From: Streptomyces kaniharaensis
GTDB taxonomy: Bacteria > Actinomycetota > Actinomycetes > Streptomycetales > Streptomycetaceae
Reading direction: 5' to 3'
Assembly (NCBI RefSeq): GCF_009569385.1
Contig: NZ_WBOF01000001.1
Span: forward strand, 806,001-870,000
DNA length: 64,000 nt
The number at the start of each line of letters is the position of its first letter. Within the stretch, counting starts at the first letter, position 1. Position numbers and translations under genes: made by a program. The notes under the pieces were generated by a model, which was not told the DNA's origin, did not search any database, and saw only the letters and a program-made list of their open reading frames with translations. Below are positions 10,534 through 22,620 of the stretch, in pieces.

Positions 10534-11241
10534 TCACATTCCTCGTCGCGGGAAAGCCGGGGCGCCGGTCGCCCCTGCTGCCTGTCGGAGGTAGGGGTTG
10601 GTGGCGCGCTCGCGGCCTATGGTGGTCTGTCCGCCGTGGCCGGAGAGGACCACGGTGGTGTCGTCGAGGGGCAGGCACACCCGGGCCAGCGAGCGCATGA
10701 TCGCTCCGCTGTCCCCGCCCGGGAGGTCGGTACGCCCGATGGAGCCGGCGAACAGCAGGTCGCCCGAGAAGAGCACCGGGGGGAGGTCCTCGGCGCCGGG
10801 CGTCCGGAAGGTCACCGACCCCCCGGTATGGCCCGGGGCGTGGTCCACGGTGAGCTGCAGGCCGGCCAGCTCCAGCACGCTGCCGTCGGTGAGCTCGCGC
10901 ACGTCGTCGGGCTCGCCGACGGTGAGCTCGCCCATCAGCTGGGTGCCCAGGGAGCGGCCGAGCGCCTTCTCCGGGTTGGACATCATGTACCGGTCCTCGG
11001 GGTGGATCCAGGCCGGGACGCCGCGCGCGCCGCAGACCGGGACCACCGAGGCGACGTGGTCGATGTGGCCGTGGGTGAGCAGCACGGCGACGGGCTTCAG
11101 CCGGTGCTCGCGGACCAGATCCTCGACGCCGCGGGCCGCCTGGTGACCGGGGTCGACGATCACGCACTCCTCGCCCTGCGCCGGCGCGACCAGGTAGCAG
11201 TTCGTGCCCCAGGCTCCAGCGGGGAATCCGGCGATGAACAC
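10534..11241 (-). CDS. MBL-fold metallo-hydrolase (glyoxalase II-like)
   Basis: A 235-residue metallo-beta-lactamase-fold hydrolase. The zinc motif THGHIDHV (HxHxDH, about residues 57-64), the second ligand [28 protein letters not shown] and the final histidine [11 protein letters not shown] match the glyoxalase II-like subgroup. Likely hydrolyses a thioester or similar substrate with two metal ions; the actual substrate is unknown. It is the first gene of the hisS-aspS operon and divergent from the cyclophilin. Conserved linkage to hisS in actinobacteria is known to me, but its reason is not. Confidence 0.9.
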   Translation of the reverse strand: MFIAGFPAGAWGTNCYLVAPAQGEECVIVDPGHQAARGVEDLVREHRLKPVAVLLTHGHIDHVASVVPVCGARGVPAWIHPEDRYMMSNPEKALGRSLGTQLMGELTVGEPDDVRELTDGSVLELAGLQLTVDHAPGHTGGSVTFRTPGAEDLPPVLFSGDLLFAGSIGRTDLPGGDSGAIMRSLARVCLPLDDTTVVLSGHGGQTTIGRERATNPYLRQAAGATGAPAFPRRGM

Positions 11242-11504
11242 GCGCGTCCTTCGGTTGTGCGGCTACAGGCTGTGATGCGGCTACCAGTGATGTATGGGCA
11301 GCCTACCGGCGGTCCGGGTCCGGTTGCGAACCAGATAGCGGTGGCGGGCGCGGTTCGTTCTGACAGGTTCACCGCGTTCTTACGGGCCGGGTCCCTACAC
11401 TTGGCCGCCGATGGATGCGAAGATCCCCATCTGTATCCGTTCACGATCCCTCCTCGCCCGTCGGGCACGAGGGGCCCACGCACATCCGTCAGGAGACACG
11501 GCCG

Positions 11505-12359
11505 GTGGTCAGCAGCGAACAGCGGCGGCGGCAGCTCGCCCGCGAGAAGTACGAGCGGCAGATGGAGCGCCGGGTCGCGGCCCAGGCCGCCCGCAGGCGC
11601 CGGAACACGATCCTCGGCGCCTCGCTCGCCGTGGTCGTGCTGGCCGGCGGCGGCGCCCTGATCGGCACGGGCGCCTTCAGCTCGGACGACAAGGACAAGA
11701 AGGACACCGCCGCGGCCCAGGCCGCGCCGACCCAGCCGGTCCCGAGCGACGTCACCCAGCCCCCGGCGCCGACCCGCAAGCCGGTCGAGGGCTGCGCCGA
11801 CCCGGCCGCGGGAGCGCCCAACAAGAAGCAGTGGCAGGCCGAGCCGGCCATGACGATCGACGCCGGCGGCGCCTACACCGCGACGCTGGACACCAACTGC
11901 GGCAAGGTGACGATCGCGCTGGACGCGGCCAAGGCCCCGCACACGGTGAACTCCTTCGCCTTCCTCTCCGGCGAGCAGTACTTCGACCACACCAAGTGCC
12001 ATCGCCTCACCACCGCGGGCATCTTCGTGCTCCAGTGCGGCGACCCGACCGCCAGTGCGATCCTGCCGGGCGGCACCGGCGGCCCCGGCTACAAGTTCGC
12101 GGACGAGAACCTGACCGGCGCGACCTACCCGGCGGGCACGGTGGCGATGGCCAACTCCGGCCCGGGGACCAACGGCAGCCAGTTCTTCCTGGTCTACAAG
12201 GACACCCAGCTCGACCCGAAGTACACCCCCTTCGGCAAGATCACCGGCGGCCTGGACGTGCTGCAGAAGATCGCCGCCGCGGGCACCCTGGAGGGCCGCC
12301 CGGACGGCCACCCGATGGCCGACGTCACCCTCAACTCGGTGACCACGGCGAAGGGTTGA
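11505..12359 (+). CDS. membrane-anchored peptidyl-prolyl isomerase (cyclophilin type)
   Basis: A 284-residue protein: a basic N-terminus (SSEQRRRQLAREKYERQ), one transmembrane helix (about residues 33-53, ILGASLAVVVLAGGGALIG), an Ala/Pro/Thr-rich linker, and a cyclophilin domain in the rest (AKAPHTVNSFAFLSGEQYFD, CHRLTT, LQCGDPTA, GTVAMANSGPGTNGSQFFLV). The catalytic domain is predicted to be outside the cell and to assist folding of exported proteins. GTG at 11505 was chosen because AGGAGA lies 8 bases upstream; the open frame extends to 11415. Extra Cys residues in the domain may form a disulfide. Confidence 0.9.
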   Translation: MVSSEQRRRQLAREKYERQMERRVAAQAARRRRNTILGASLAVVVLAGGGALIGTGAFSSDDKDKKDTAAAQAAPTQPVPSDVTQPPAPTRKPVEGCADPAAGAPNKKQWQAEPAMTIDAGGAYTATLDTNCGKVTIALDAAKAPHTVNSFAFLSGEQYFDHTKCHRLTTAGIFVLQCGDPTASAILPGGTGGPGYKFADENLTGATYPAGTVAMANSGPGTNGSQFFLVYKDTQLDPKYTPFGKITGGLDVLQKIAAAGTLEGRPDGHPMADVTLNSVTTAKG

Positions 12360-12453
12360 CCCACGCCGGGGCCGCCCGGAACGCGCTCCCGAGCGCGCTC
12401 CGGCGCGGTCCCGGCCCGAAATCGCTGGGCTCGGATGCGGACAGCACCGGGCC

Positions 12454-12482
12454 TGGTCGCCTATGTTGGCGTTGTGTAGGGT
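12454..12482 (+). promoter_or_regulatory. candidate promoter of the DUF349 gene
   Basis: TGGTCG (12454-12459), a 17-base spacer and TAGGGT (12477-12482) resemble a housekeeping streptomycete promoter, 141 bases before the start codon. Only a pattern match. Confidence 0.35.
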
Positions 12483-12623
12483 GCCCGGACCCGCCTAGCC
12501 GTCACCCTCGGCAGCAAGGCACGGCGGACGGGACGGCGGACTCTTCGGTCCGCCGCACATCAACTGTGGACGACGGACGCGCGCCGCCCCGGCGCGGGCG
12601 CGACGTCATGTGGAGGACGCGCT

Positions 12624-13853
12624 ATGAGCAGCGACCCGTGGGGCCGTGTCGACGAGCAGGGCACGGTCTACGTCAGGACGGCCGACGGCGAACGCGTCGT
12701 GGGTTCCTGGCAGGCCGGCTCGCCCGAGGAGGCCCTCGCCTACTTCGAGCGCAAGTACCAGGGCATCGAGGTGGAGATCGGCCTGCTGGAGAAGCGGGTG
12801 CGCACCACCGACCTGGCCGCCAAGGACGCCCAGATCGCGCTGGAGCACCTGCGCGCGCAGGTGGCCGAGGGGCACGCGGTCGGCGACCTGGACGCCCTGG
12901 CCAAGCGACTGGACACGCTCGCCGGTGAGATCGAGACCCGGCGCGAGGAGCGCAAGGCCGCCCGGGCCAAGGCCCAGGACGAGACCCGCACCGCCAAGGA
13001 GGCGCTGGTCACCGAGGCCGAGCAGCTGGCCGAGTCCACCCAGTGGCGGGAGGCCGGGGACCGGCTGCGCGCCCTGGTGGAGACCTGGAAGGGCCTGCCG
13101 CGGCTGGACCGCAAGAGCGACGACGAGCTGTGGCACCGCTTCTCGCACGCCCGTTCGGTCTTCTCCAAGCACCGCAAGGCCCACTTCGCCACCCTGGACG
13201 CCGAGCGCGAGAAGGCCCGGCAGACCAAGGAGGCACTGGTCGCCGAGGCCGAGGCGCTGTCCTCGTCCACCGAGTGGGGCGAGACCGCGGCCCGCTACCG
13301 CGACCTGATGGCGCGCTGGAAGGCCGCCGGCCGCGCCCAGCGGGACGTCGAGGACGAGCTGTGGGCGCGGTTCCGCGGCGCCCAGGACGTCTTCTTCCAG
13401 GCCCGTTCCGCGGTGTTCAGCGAGCGGGACGCCGAGCAGGTGGGCAACCAGAAGCTCAAGGAGGCGCTGGCCACCGAGGCCGAGGCGATCCTGCCGATCA
13501 CCGACCTGAAGGCCGCGAAGGCCGCGCTGCGCGAGATCAGCGAGCGCTGGGAGGCGATCGGGCACGTGCCGCGCGACGCCCGACCGAAGCTGGACGGCCG
13601 GCTGAACGCGGTCGAGCGGGTGATCCGCGAGGCCGAGGACGCCGAGTGGAAGCGCTCCAACCCGGAGGCCAAGGCCCGCGCCGCCGGCATGGTCGGCCTG
13701 TTCCAGACGAAGGCCGACAAGCTCCGGGCCGACCTGGACAAGGCCCGCGCGGCCGGCAACACCGCCAAGGCGGCCAAGCTGGAGTCCGAGCTGGCCGGCG
13801 TGCAGGAGCTGCTGGAGCAGGCCCACAAGAGCCAGGAGGAGTTCAGCGGCTGA
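12624..13853 (+). CDS. DUF349 domain coiled-coil protein
   Basis: A 409-residue, strongly helical protein with three DUF349 repeats, each recognisable as W-x(n)-LP/AG-R-x(n)-DELW-x-RF: WKGLPRLDRKSDDELWHRFS, WKAAGRAQRDVEDELWARFR, and a third degenerate one ending RPKLDGRLNAVER. Highly charged helices (ETRREERKAARAKAQDE) link them. The function of DUF349 proteins is not established. It is convergent with relA and shares a bidirectional terminator with it. Residues 1-30 (DEQGTVYVRTADGERVVGSW) form a small beta segment typical of the actinobacterial members. Confidence 0.88.
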   Translation: MSSDPWGRVDEQGTVYVRTADGERVVGSWQAGSPEEALAYFERKYQGIEVEIGLLEKRVRTTDLAAKDAQIALEHLRAQVAEGHAVGDLDALAKRLDTLAGEIETRREERKAARAKAQDETRTAKEALVTEAEQLAESTQWREAGDRLRALVETWKGLPRLDRKSDDELWHRFSHARSVFSKHRKAHFATLDAEREKARQTKEALVAEAEALSSSTEWGETAARYRDLMARWKAAGRAQRDVEDELWARFRGAQDVFFQARSAVFSERDAEQVGNQKLKEALATEAEAILPITDLKAAKAALREISERWEAIGHVPRDARPKLDGRLNAVERVIREAEDAEWKRSNPEAKARAAGMVGLFQTKADKLRADLDKARAAGNTAKAAKLESELAGVQELLEQAHKSQEEFSG

Positions 13854-13868
13854 GCCCGCTGCACGCCG

Positions 13869-13900
13869 AAAGGGGCCCCGGGTGATGCCGGGGCCCCTTT
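13869..13900. terminator. bidirectional terminator between the DUF349 gene and relA
   Basis: Perfect 13-bp inverted repeat (13869-13881 with 13888-13900), 6-base loop, ending in AAA on one side and TTT on the other, so it works in both directions between two convergent genes. Confidence 0.85.
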
Positions 13901-13933
13901 GCGTACGGCGCGTACGGGCTGCTCGCGTACGGG

Positions 13934-16366
<2,433 letters not shown>

Positions 16367-16509
16367 GGACACTCCTCGGGGCACCGGGGCCGGCCCCTCG
16401 CACGGGCCGCGCTGCCTGGCACAACCGGGAGGGGATGAATCTTCATGGTACCGAGCCGGGCGCCCGGGTGTTCAGCCGCCCGGGCCCTGACGCACCCGCG
16501 GACGGCGAA

Positions 16510-16540
16510 GAGCGGCGGCCGGATGATCCGACCGCCGCTC
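16510..16540 (-). terminator. hairpin after apt
   Basis: A 15-bp stem with one mismatch around a single central base (16510-16524 with 16526-16540), 25 bases after the apt stop and 144 before the relA start. It may terminate or attenuate read-through into relA. Confidence 0.5.
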
Positions 16541-16565
16541 CTCACTCATGTCCCGCTCAGGGCAC

Positions 16566-17117
16566 TCAGACCATGACCAGCGTCTCCAGCGGAGCGCCGT
16601 CCAGGTGCCCGGCCAGCCGCGCGCGGCCCTCCAGGAAGCCCAGCTCCATCAGCACCACGACGCCCGCCAGCTCGGCGCCGGCCTCCTTGACCAGGTCCAG
16701 CGAGGCGCCGATGGTCCCGCCGGTGGCCAGCACGTCGTCCACCACCAGCACCCGCTCACCGGGCGTGAAGGCGTCGCACTGGACCTCCAGCGTCGCCGAG
16801 CCGTACTCCAGCTCGTACGAGCGCCGGAACACCTCGCCAGGCAGCTTGCCCTGCTTGCGGATCGGCACGAAGCCGAGCCCGGCCGCGAAGGCCGCCGGGG
16901 CCGCCAGCACGAAGCCGCGCGCCTCCAGGCCGACCACCTTCGTCGCCCCGAGCGCCTTCGCCCGGTCCGCCAGCGCCCGGGTGAGGGCGCCGAAGGCCTC
17001 GGCGTCGGCGAGCAGCGGCGCGATGTCCTTGAACAGCACACCCGGCTTCGGGTAGTCCGGGACGTCCCGGATCCGGCTGTTCAGCAGGTCGGCCAGTGCG
17101 ATGTCGGCGGTGGTCAC
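16566..17117 (-). CDS. apt: adenine phosphoribosyltransferase
   Basis: Salvages adenine to AMP using PRPP. The 183-residue protein has the APRT N-terminus (SRIRDVPDYPKPGVLFKDIA), the adenine-binding GLEARGFVLAAP and the PRPP-binding loop VLVVDDVLATGGTIGASLDL (about residues 122-141). The start is GTG at 17117. It follows secF by 25 bases and precedes relA, an arrangement widely conserved in actinobacteria, so it probably shares the secDF transcript. Confidence 0.96.
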   Translation of the reverse strand: MTTADIALADLLNSRIRDVPDYPKPGVLFKDIAPLLADAEAFGALTRALADRAKALGATKVVGLEARGFVLAAPAAFAAGLGFVPIRKQGKLPGEVFRRSYELEYGSATLEVQCDAFTPGERVLVVDDVLATGGTIGASLDLVKEAGAELAGVVVLMELGFLEGRARLAGHLDGAPLETLVMV

Positions 17118-17142
17118 GGTGATGCGTCCTTAGGGTCGGGGC

Positions 17143-18237
17143 TCAGCGCTTGGAGGACGGACGGCCCTTGGCACGCGTGGTGCCGGCCGACCGGCCGCGC
17201 TGACCGACCATACCCGCCTGCAGGTCCTCGTCCGCGGACTCCTCGCCCGCCGGCACCGCATCGCCCTTGGCGTCCGCCGCGGCCCGGTGCTGGAGGACCC
17301 GCTTGCGCAGCGCCTTCATGTCCGACTGCTCCTCCTTGAGCTGCGCCAGCAGCGGGGTGGCGACGCAGATCGAGGAGTAGGCACCGGCCGCGAGGCCGAT
17401 GAACAGCGCGAGCGAGATGTCGTTCAGCGTGCCGGCGCCCAGGAGGCCGCCACCGATGAACAGCAGCGCGGCGACCGGGAGCAGGGCGACCACGGTGGTG
17501 TTGAGCGAACGCACCAGCGTCTGGTTGAGGCCCGCGTTGGCCGCCTCGCTGTAGGTGCGCTTGTTCTGCTTGGTGAGCCCCTTGGTGTTCTCCTTCACGG
17601 TGTCGAAGACGACGACCGTGTCGTAGAGCGAGTACCCGAGGATCGTCAGGAAGCCGATCACCGTACCGGGGGTGACCTCGAAGCCCACCAGGGCGTAGAC
17701 GCCGATGGTGATCAGGAGGTCGTGGATGAGGGCGACCAGCGCGGCCACCGCCATCCGCCACTCGAAGGCGATCGCCAGGTAGGCCGTCACCAGGATCATG
17801 AAGACGATCAGACCGGTGAGCGCCTTGTCGGAGATCTGCTTGCCCCAGCTGGGGCCGATCACCTGAGCCTCGACGGTGTCCAGCGGCACGCCGATCTTCT
17901 GCGAGAGCTGCGAGCGGATCTCGTCCGAGCTCTTCGACTCGTCGGTGCTGACCTGGATGCGGATCTTGCCGTTGTCCGTCGACTGCACCAGCGGGTGCGA
18001 GGAGACGACCTGGTCGGCCGTGTCCTGCGCCTGCGAGACGGTGAGGCCCGGCTTGCTGACGGTGTAGACCGAACCGCCCTTGAACTCGATGCCCAGGTGC
18101 AGGCCCATGGCCAGTCCGACGGCGGCGAGCAGGACGATGACACCCGAGATCGAGTACCAGATCTTACGGCGCCCGACGAAGTCGAAGCTGACCTCGCCCT
18201 GGTAGAGCCGGTGGCCCAGATTGGAGAAGCGTGACAC
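17143..18237 (-). CDS. secF: protein translocase subunit SecF
   Basis: Membrane partner of SecD that uses the proton gradient to help complete Sec-dependent export. The 364-residue protein starts at GTG 18237 (MSRFSNLGHRLYQGEVSFDF) and has six predicted helices with the periplasmic domain between TM1 and TM2 (LGIEFKGGSVYTV). The conserved GFEVTPGTVIGFLTILGYSL, YDTVVVFDTVKEN and LNTTVVALLPVAALLF stretches are diagnostic. The C-terminal 80 residues are a charged cytoplasmic tail ending in basic residues. Only 4 bases separate it from secD. Confidence 0.97.
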   Translation of the reverse strand: MSRFSNLGHRLYQGEVSFDFVGRRKIWYSISGVIVLLAAVGLAMGLHLGIEFKGGSVYTVSKPGLTVSQAQDTADQVVSSHPLVQSTDNGKIRIQVSTDESKSSDEIRSQLSQKIGVPLDTVEAQVIGPSWGKQISDKALTGLIVFMILVTAYLAIAFEWRMAVAALVALIHDLLITIGVYALVGFEVTPGTVIGFLTILGYSLYDTVVVFDTVKENTKGLTKQNKRTYSEAANAGLNQTLVRSLNTTVVALLPVAALLFIGGGLLGAGTLNDISLALFIGLAAGAYSSICVATPLLAQLKEEQSDMKALRKRVLQHRAAADAKGDAVPAGEESADEDLQAGMVGQRGRSAGTTRAKGRPSSKR

Positions 18238-18241
18238 GGTG

Positions 18242-20080
18242 TCAGGCCTCCTTCACGGCGGCAGAGGAGGGGCTACGGCGACGGCTGCTGCGCAGCGGCG
18301 GGCGGGCGCCCAGTCGCTTCGGGTCCAGGCCGGACCACGGGTGACCGTCGGAGAAGAACCTGCGCCGGGCCAGCAGCGTGATCACCGGCTTGGTGAAGAG
18401 GAAGATCACCACGACGTCGAGCGCGGTGGTCAGACCCAGGGTGAACGCGAAGCCCTGGACCTTGCCGACCGAGACGATGTAGAGCACCGCGGCACAGAGG
18501 AAGGACACGAAGTCCGACACCAGGATGGTGCGCCGGGCCCGCGGCCAGGCCCGCTGGACGGCCGGGCGCAGCGGGGCGCCCTCGCGGACCTCGTCGCGGA
18601 TGCGCTCGAAGTACACGATGAAGGAGTCGGCGGTGATACCGATCGCGACGATCGCACCGCAGACCGCCGGCAGGTTCAGCGCGAAGCCGATCCCGCCGCC
18701 GAGCAGGCTCATGATCGAGTAGGTCAGGATCCCCGAGACGACCAGACCGGCGATCGAGACCAGGCCGAGGCCCCGGTAGTAGATCACCGAGTAGGCGACC
18801 ACCAGCAGCATGCCGATGGCGCCGGCGGCCAGACCGGCCTTGAGCTGGTCACCACCGAGCTGCGGGGAGACGGTGGTGATGTCGCTCTTGGAGAACTCCA
18901 GCGGCAGGGCGCCGTAGCTCAGCACGTTGGCCAGGTCCCGCGCCTCGGGCTGGGTGAAGCTGCCGGAGATGACGGCGGTGCCGCCGGGGATGGCGCTGCG
19001 CACGTACGGGTGCGACACGACCTCGTTGTCCAGCACGATGGCGAACTGGTTGGTCGGGTCGGGCATGGCGGCCAGCTTGCCGGTGACGGCGGCGAAGTCG
19101 CTGGTGCCCTTGTCGTTGAACTGGAGCTGGACCTGCCAGCCGGCGCCCTGCTGGGTGTCGATCGAGGCCTGGGCCTTGGAGACGTCCGAGCCCTTCACGG
19201 CCACCGGGCCGAGGACGAGCTTGGAGTAGGCGCCGCCACGCTCGGGCTTCTGGGAGCACGCGACGACCGGCTTGTCCTCGGCCTGCTGGCCCAGCTGCTG
19301 CCGCGCCTCGGGCTTGGTGCAGTCGAGGGTGGCGAACGCGGCGGACAGCTCCGGCGGCACGGTGCCCTGGGTCATCGCGGCGGCGAGGTCGGCCGGGTTC
19401 GGGGCGGTGGCGGGCGCGCTCGGGGTGCTCGAGGCGGCCGCGGCCGGGGTGCCGGTGGCGGCGGGGGCGCTCGGGGCGGCGCTCGCGCCGGAGGGGGCCG
19501 TCGAGGGGCTGGCGTCGGCGAGGGCCTCACCGACCGCACGGCCCTGCTTGGTGGCGCTGGCGCTCGCGCCGGGGGTGCCGGTGGCGGCGGCGCTCGGGGC
19601 GGCCGAGCCGGTGGCCGTCGGGGCCGCGGCCGGGGTTCCGGTGGCGCCGGCGGAGGGCGAGGAGGTGGGCGCGGGGACCTGGAGGCCGCTGGGCGCCACG
19701 GCCAGGACCGGGCGGAAGAACAGCTTCGCGGTGGTGCCGACCTGCTCCGCGGTGTTCTGCCGGTCTCCGCCCTTGGGGATGTTCACGATGATCGTGTCCG
19801 AGCCCTGGGTCTGGACCTCCGCCTCGGAGACACCCATCCCGTTGACCCGGCGCTCGATGATCCCGGTGGCGATGTCCATGTTGGACTTGTTGATCGCCTT
19901 GGGGTCGGTCGACTTCGCGGTCAGCGTGATGCTGGTGCCACCGGCGAGGTCGATCCCGAGCCGGGGCTTGGTGTTGCCCGTCCCGAACATGAGGGCGACC
20001 AGTCCGACGGTGACGACCAGGATGAGGGCCAGCGCCCGCCCTGGGTAGCCGTCGCGCGGGCGCGACTTGGGTGTTGCCAC
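18242..20080 (-). CDS. secD: protein translocase subunit SecD with low-complexity insertion
   Basis: SecD partner of SecF, 612 residues. TM1 lies near residues 16-34, then RLGIDLAGGTSITL and the P1 head domain, and the five C-terminal helices with LSYGALPLEFSK, ADSFIVYFERIRDEVREGA and DFVSFLCAAVLY. Between residues about 132 and 235 the periplasmic region carries a run rich in Ala, Pro, Ser, Thr and Gly (TSSPSAGATGTPAAAP and similar) that E. coli SecD lacks; it should be disordered and outside the membrane. It follows yajC and precedes secF, the standard yajC-secD-secF order. Confidence 0.96.
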   Translation of the reverse strand: MATPKSRPRDGYPGRALALILVVTVGLVALMFGTGNTKPRLGIDLAGGTSITLTAKSTDPKAINKSNMDIATGIIERRVNGMGVSEAEVQTQGSDTIIVNIPKGGDRQNTAEQVGTTAKLFFRPVLAVAPSGLQVPAPTSSPSAGATGTPAAAPTATGSAAPSAAATGTPGASASATKQGRAVGEALADASPSTAPSGASAAPSAPAATGTPAAAASSTPSAPATAPNPADLAAAMTQGTVPPELSAAFATLDCTKPEARQQLGQQAEDKPVVACSQKPERGGAYSKLVLGPVAVKGSDVSKAQASIDTQQGAGWQVQLQFNDKGTSDFAAVTGKLAAMPDPTNQFAIVLDNEVVSHPYVRSAIPGGTAVISGSFTQPEARDLANVLSYGALPLEFSKSDITTVSPQLGGDQLKAGLAAGAIGMLLVVAYSVIYYRGLGLVSIAGLVVSGILTYSIMSLLGGGIGFALNLPAVCGAIVAIGITADSFIVYFERIRDEVREGAPLRPAVQRAWPRARRTILVSDFVSFLCAAVLYIVSVGKVQGFAFTLGLTTALDVVVIFLFTKPVITLLARRRFFSDGHPWSGLDPKRLGARPPLRSSRRRSPSSAAVKEA

Positions 20081-20227
20081 CTTGCTCGTTTCTCCCTGTC
20101 CATGCCACCTCCCCGACCGGACCCCCGTCCGGCTCGTGGCGGAACGGGGGCATGGCGGTTCTGCGGCCCTGAGGTCCTGTGGGCTCGCGGCACTGCGCCG
20201 CGCGGCCGGGCGGGGTGCCCGACCGTA

Positions 20228-20635
20228 CTACTTGCTCGCGGGAGCCCCGCCCTCGGCATCGCCCTTCTCGGCGCTGTCCTTGGTCAGCGTCAGCGGCTTG
20301 TCCTCGACCGGCGCCTCGTCGGCGTCCTCGGCCTCCGGCTCGGGCAGCTCGTCATCGGCGGGGCGGCCGTTGATGATCGCGTCGTACTCCTGCGGGTCCA
20401 GGACGGCCGCGATCGCGCTCTTGGTGAAGTGGGTGACCACACCGGGCGCGATCTCCAGCTCGACGGTCTCCTCGTTGACCGCCTTCACCTGGGCGTACAG
20501 ACCGCCGATGGTGCGCACTCCCGCCCCGGCCTCCAGCGAGGTCTGCATCTGCTGCTGCTGCTGCTGGCGCTTCTTCTGCGACCGGAACATGAGCACGATC
20601 GCGAGGACGGGGAGGAGAAGGATGATGAAGTTCAC
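20228..20635 (-). CDS. yajC: preprotein translocase subunit YajC
   Basis: Small single-span membrane protein associated with SecDF. The 135 residues start at GTG 20635 with a transmembrane helix (NFIILLLPVLAIVLMF), then a basic glutamine run KKRQQQQQQMQTSLEAG encoded by repeated CAG-type codons, then the conserved VRTIGGLYAQVKAVNEETVE and a C-terminal acidic tail. Position ahead of secD-secF supports the call. Confidence 0.95.
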   Translation of the reverse strand: MNFIILLLPVLAIVLMFRSQKKRQQQQQQMQTSLEAGAGVRTIGGLYAQVKAVNEETVELEIAPGVVTHFTKSAIAAVLDPQEYDAIINGRPADDELPEPEAEDADEAPVEDKPLTLTKDSAEKGDAEGGAPASK

Positions 20636-20885
20636 TGCAGCCAGGGTCCTTTACGGGCCGCCGGGGCCGGCAGCCTGTGTGGTATTGGTCGGCCCGTCAG
20701 GTGAGAGGGGCGGTCCGGCGGAGTCTAGGCGACCCCGAACTGATCGGACAACGCCAAGCATCGCATCCTGCCGCCGAAAGTGGCGACCCTCCGCCTGCAC
20801 GGATTCCCCGGATTCCTCCCCTCGGATCTCCGTGCGGTGTGGTAGACGGGCCCGCCGGGAAACCCGGGGAGCAAGCCTCACCCGT

Positions 20886-21962
20886 TCAGCCCTCGTCGGC
20901 CGGGAAGAGCTCGGACTGTGCCGGGACGGCGCCGCGGGCGGTCTGGACCGGCGGGGTCAGCCCGAGGTGCTGCCAGGCGGCGGCGGTGGCGATCCGGCCG
21001 CGCGGGGTCCGGGCGAGCAGGCCCTCGCGCACCAGGAACGGCTCGGCGACCTCCTCGACCGTCTCCGCCTCCTCACCCACCGCGACCGCCAGTGTCGACA
21101 AACCGACCGGTCCGCCTCCGAACAGTCGCAGCAGCGCGTCCAGCACCGCGCGGTCCAGCCGGTCCAGACCGCGGGCGTCCACCTCGTAGACGTCCAGCGC
21201 CTGGCCGGCGATCTCGGCGGTGACCACGCCGTCGTGCCGCACCTGGGCGTAGTCGCGGACCCGGCGCAGCAGCCGGTTGGCGATGCGCGGGGTGCCGCGG
21301 GAGCGCCCGGCGATCTCGGCGGCACCGGCCGGGTCGATCTCGACGTCCAGCAGCGAGGCCGAGCGGTGCACCACCCGCTGGAGCTCGGCCGGGGCGTAGA
21401 ACTCCATGTGCCCGGTGAAGCCGAAACGGTCCCGCAGCGGCGGCGGCAGCAGACCGGCCCGCGTGGTGGCGCCGACCAGGGTGAAGGGCGGCAGCTCCAG
21501 CGGGATGGCGGTGGCGCCCGGGCCCTTGCCGACGATCACGTCGACCCGGAAGTCCTCCATCGCCATGTACAGCATCTCCTCGGCCGGCCGGGACATCCGG
21601 TGGATCTCGTCGAGGAAGAGCACCTCGCCCTCGGTGAGCGAGGAGAGGATGGCCGCGAGGTCGCCTGCGTGCTGGATGGCCGGGCCGGAGGTGATCCGGA
21701 TCGGGGCGCCCAGCTCGGCCGCGATGATCATCGACAGGGTGGTCTTGCCGAGCCCCGGCGGGCCGCTGAGCAGCACGTGGTCCGGTGCGGCGCCGCGCTT
21801 GCGGGCCGCCTGGAGCACCAGGGACAGCTGCTCGCGCACCCGCTCCTGGCCGATGAACTCGCCCAGCAGCTTGGGCCGCAGCGCCGCCTCGACCGCCTGG
21901 TCCTCGCCGTCGGCGGCGGCCGTGACCAGCCGGTCGGCGGCCTGGTCGTCGTACGAGGTCAT
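20886..21962 (-). CDS. ruvB: Holliday junction branch migration helicase RuvB
   Basis: Hexameric motor that drives branch migration with RuvA. The 358-residue protein has Walker [19 protein letters not shown], Walker [20 protein letters not shown], sensor 1 [20 protein letters not shown] and the C-terminal winged helix ([20 protein letters not shown]). I chose ATG at 21962 with GGAG 10 bases upstream; a TTG at 21986 would add eight residues. It follows ruvA with a 46-bp gap and is the last gene of ruvCAB. Confidence 0.97.
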   Translation of the reverse strand: MTSYDDQAADRLVTAAADGEDQAVEAALRPKLLGEFIGQERVREQLSLVLQAARKRGAAPDHVLLSGPPGLGKTTLSMIIAAELGAPIRITSGPAIQHAGDLAAILSSLTEGEVLFLDEIHRMSRPAEEMLYMAMEDFRVDVIVGKGPGATAIPLELPPFTLVGATTRAGLLPPPLRDRFGFTGHMEFYAPAELQRVVHRSASLLDVEIDPAGAAEIAGRSRGTPRIANRLLRRVRDYAQVRHDGVVTAEIAGQALDVYEVDARGLDRLDRAVLDALLRLFGGGPVGLSTLAVAVGEEAETVEEVAEPFLVREGLLARTPRGRIATAAAWQHLGLTPPVQTARGAVPAQSELFPADEG

Positions 21963-22008
21963 CGAATCGTGCTCCAATGTCGACAAACGGACAGGTCGTC
22001 AGATCGCT

Positions 22009-22620
22009 TCAGCGGGAACGGTTGAGGCTGCGCAGCGCGAGCCTGAGCAGCGCACCGACGTCCGGCGTCGACTGCGCCTCGGCCTCCGGGGCGACGGCGG
22101 CCACCGCCTCGTCCGCCTCGCGCGGCGCGTAGCCGAGGCCGACCAGCGCGGAGTGCAGCTGCTCGCCCCACGGCGCGGGCCCGGCGGCGAGCGGCTTCTG
22201 CGCCGGGACGCTGCCGTTCGGGGCGCCCAGCTTGTCCTTGTACTCCAGCAGCAGCTTGGCCGCCTTGGCCTTCCCGATGCCCGGCACGGCCACCAGCGCC
22301 TTCTCGTCCCCGTTCGCCACCGCCAGCCGCAGCGCGTCGGGGCTGTGCACGCCGAGGATCGCCTGCGCGAGCTTCGGGCCGACACCCGGCGCCGCCTGCA
22401 GGATCTCGAACACGGCCCGCTCGTCGTCGTCCGCGAAACCGAACAGGGTCAGCGAGTCCTCCCGGACCACGAGCGAGGTCGCGAGCCTGGCCGGCTCCCC
22501 CAGCCGGAGGCCGGCCAGCGTGTTCGGCGTGCACTGCACGGCCATGCCGACCCCGCCGACCTCGACGACGGCGATCCCGGCGGAGATGGCCGCCACGGGT
22601 CCTTGCACGAAGGCGATCAC
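22009..22620 (-). CDS. ruvA: Holliday junction branch migration protein RuvA
   Basis: Tetrameric Holliday-junction binding protein of 203 residues. The N-terminal OB domain ([20 protein letters not shown]) is followed by the two helix-hairpin-helix motifs ([18 protein letters not shown] and [19 protein letters not shown]) and domain III ([20 protein letters not shown]), which contacts RuvB. The GTG at 22620 overlaps the ruvC stop as GTGA, fixing the start and implying coupled translation. Confidence 0.97.
   Translation of the reverse strand: MIAFVQGPVAAISAGIAVVEVGGVGMAVQCTPNTLAGLRLGEPARLATSLVVREDSLTLFGFADDDERAVFEILQAAPGVGPKLAQAILGVHSPDALRLAVANGDEKALVAVPGIGKAKAAKLLLEYKDKLGAPNGSVPAQKPLAAGPAPWGEQLHSALVGLGYAPREADEAVAAVAPEAEAQSTPDVGALLRLALRSLNRSR

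Noticed and set aside
9710..10594. 294-codon plus-strand frame opposite hisS
   Set aside because: Antisense shadow of the tRNA synthetase gene.
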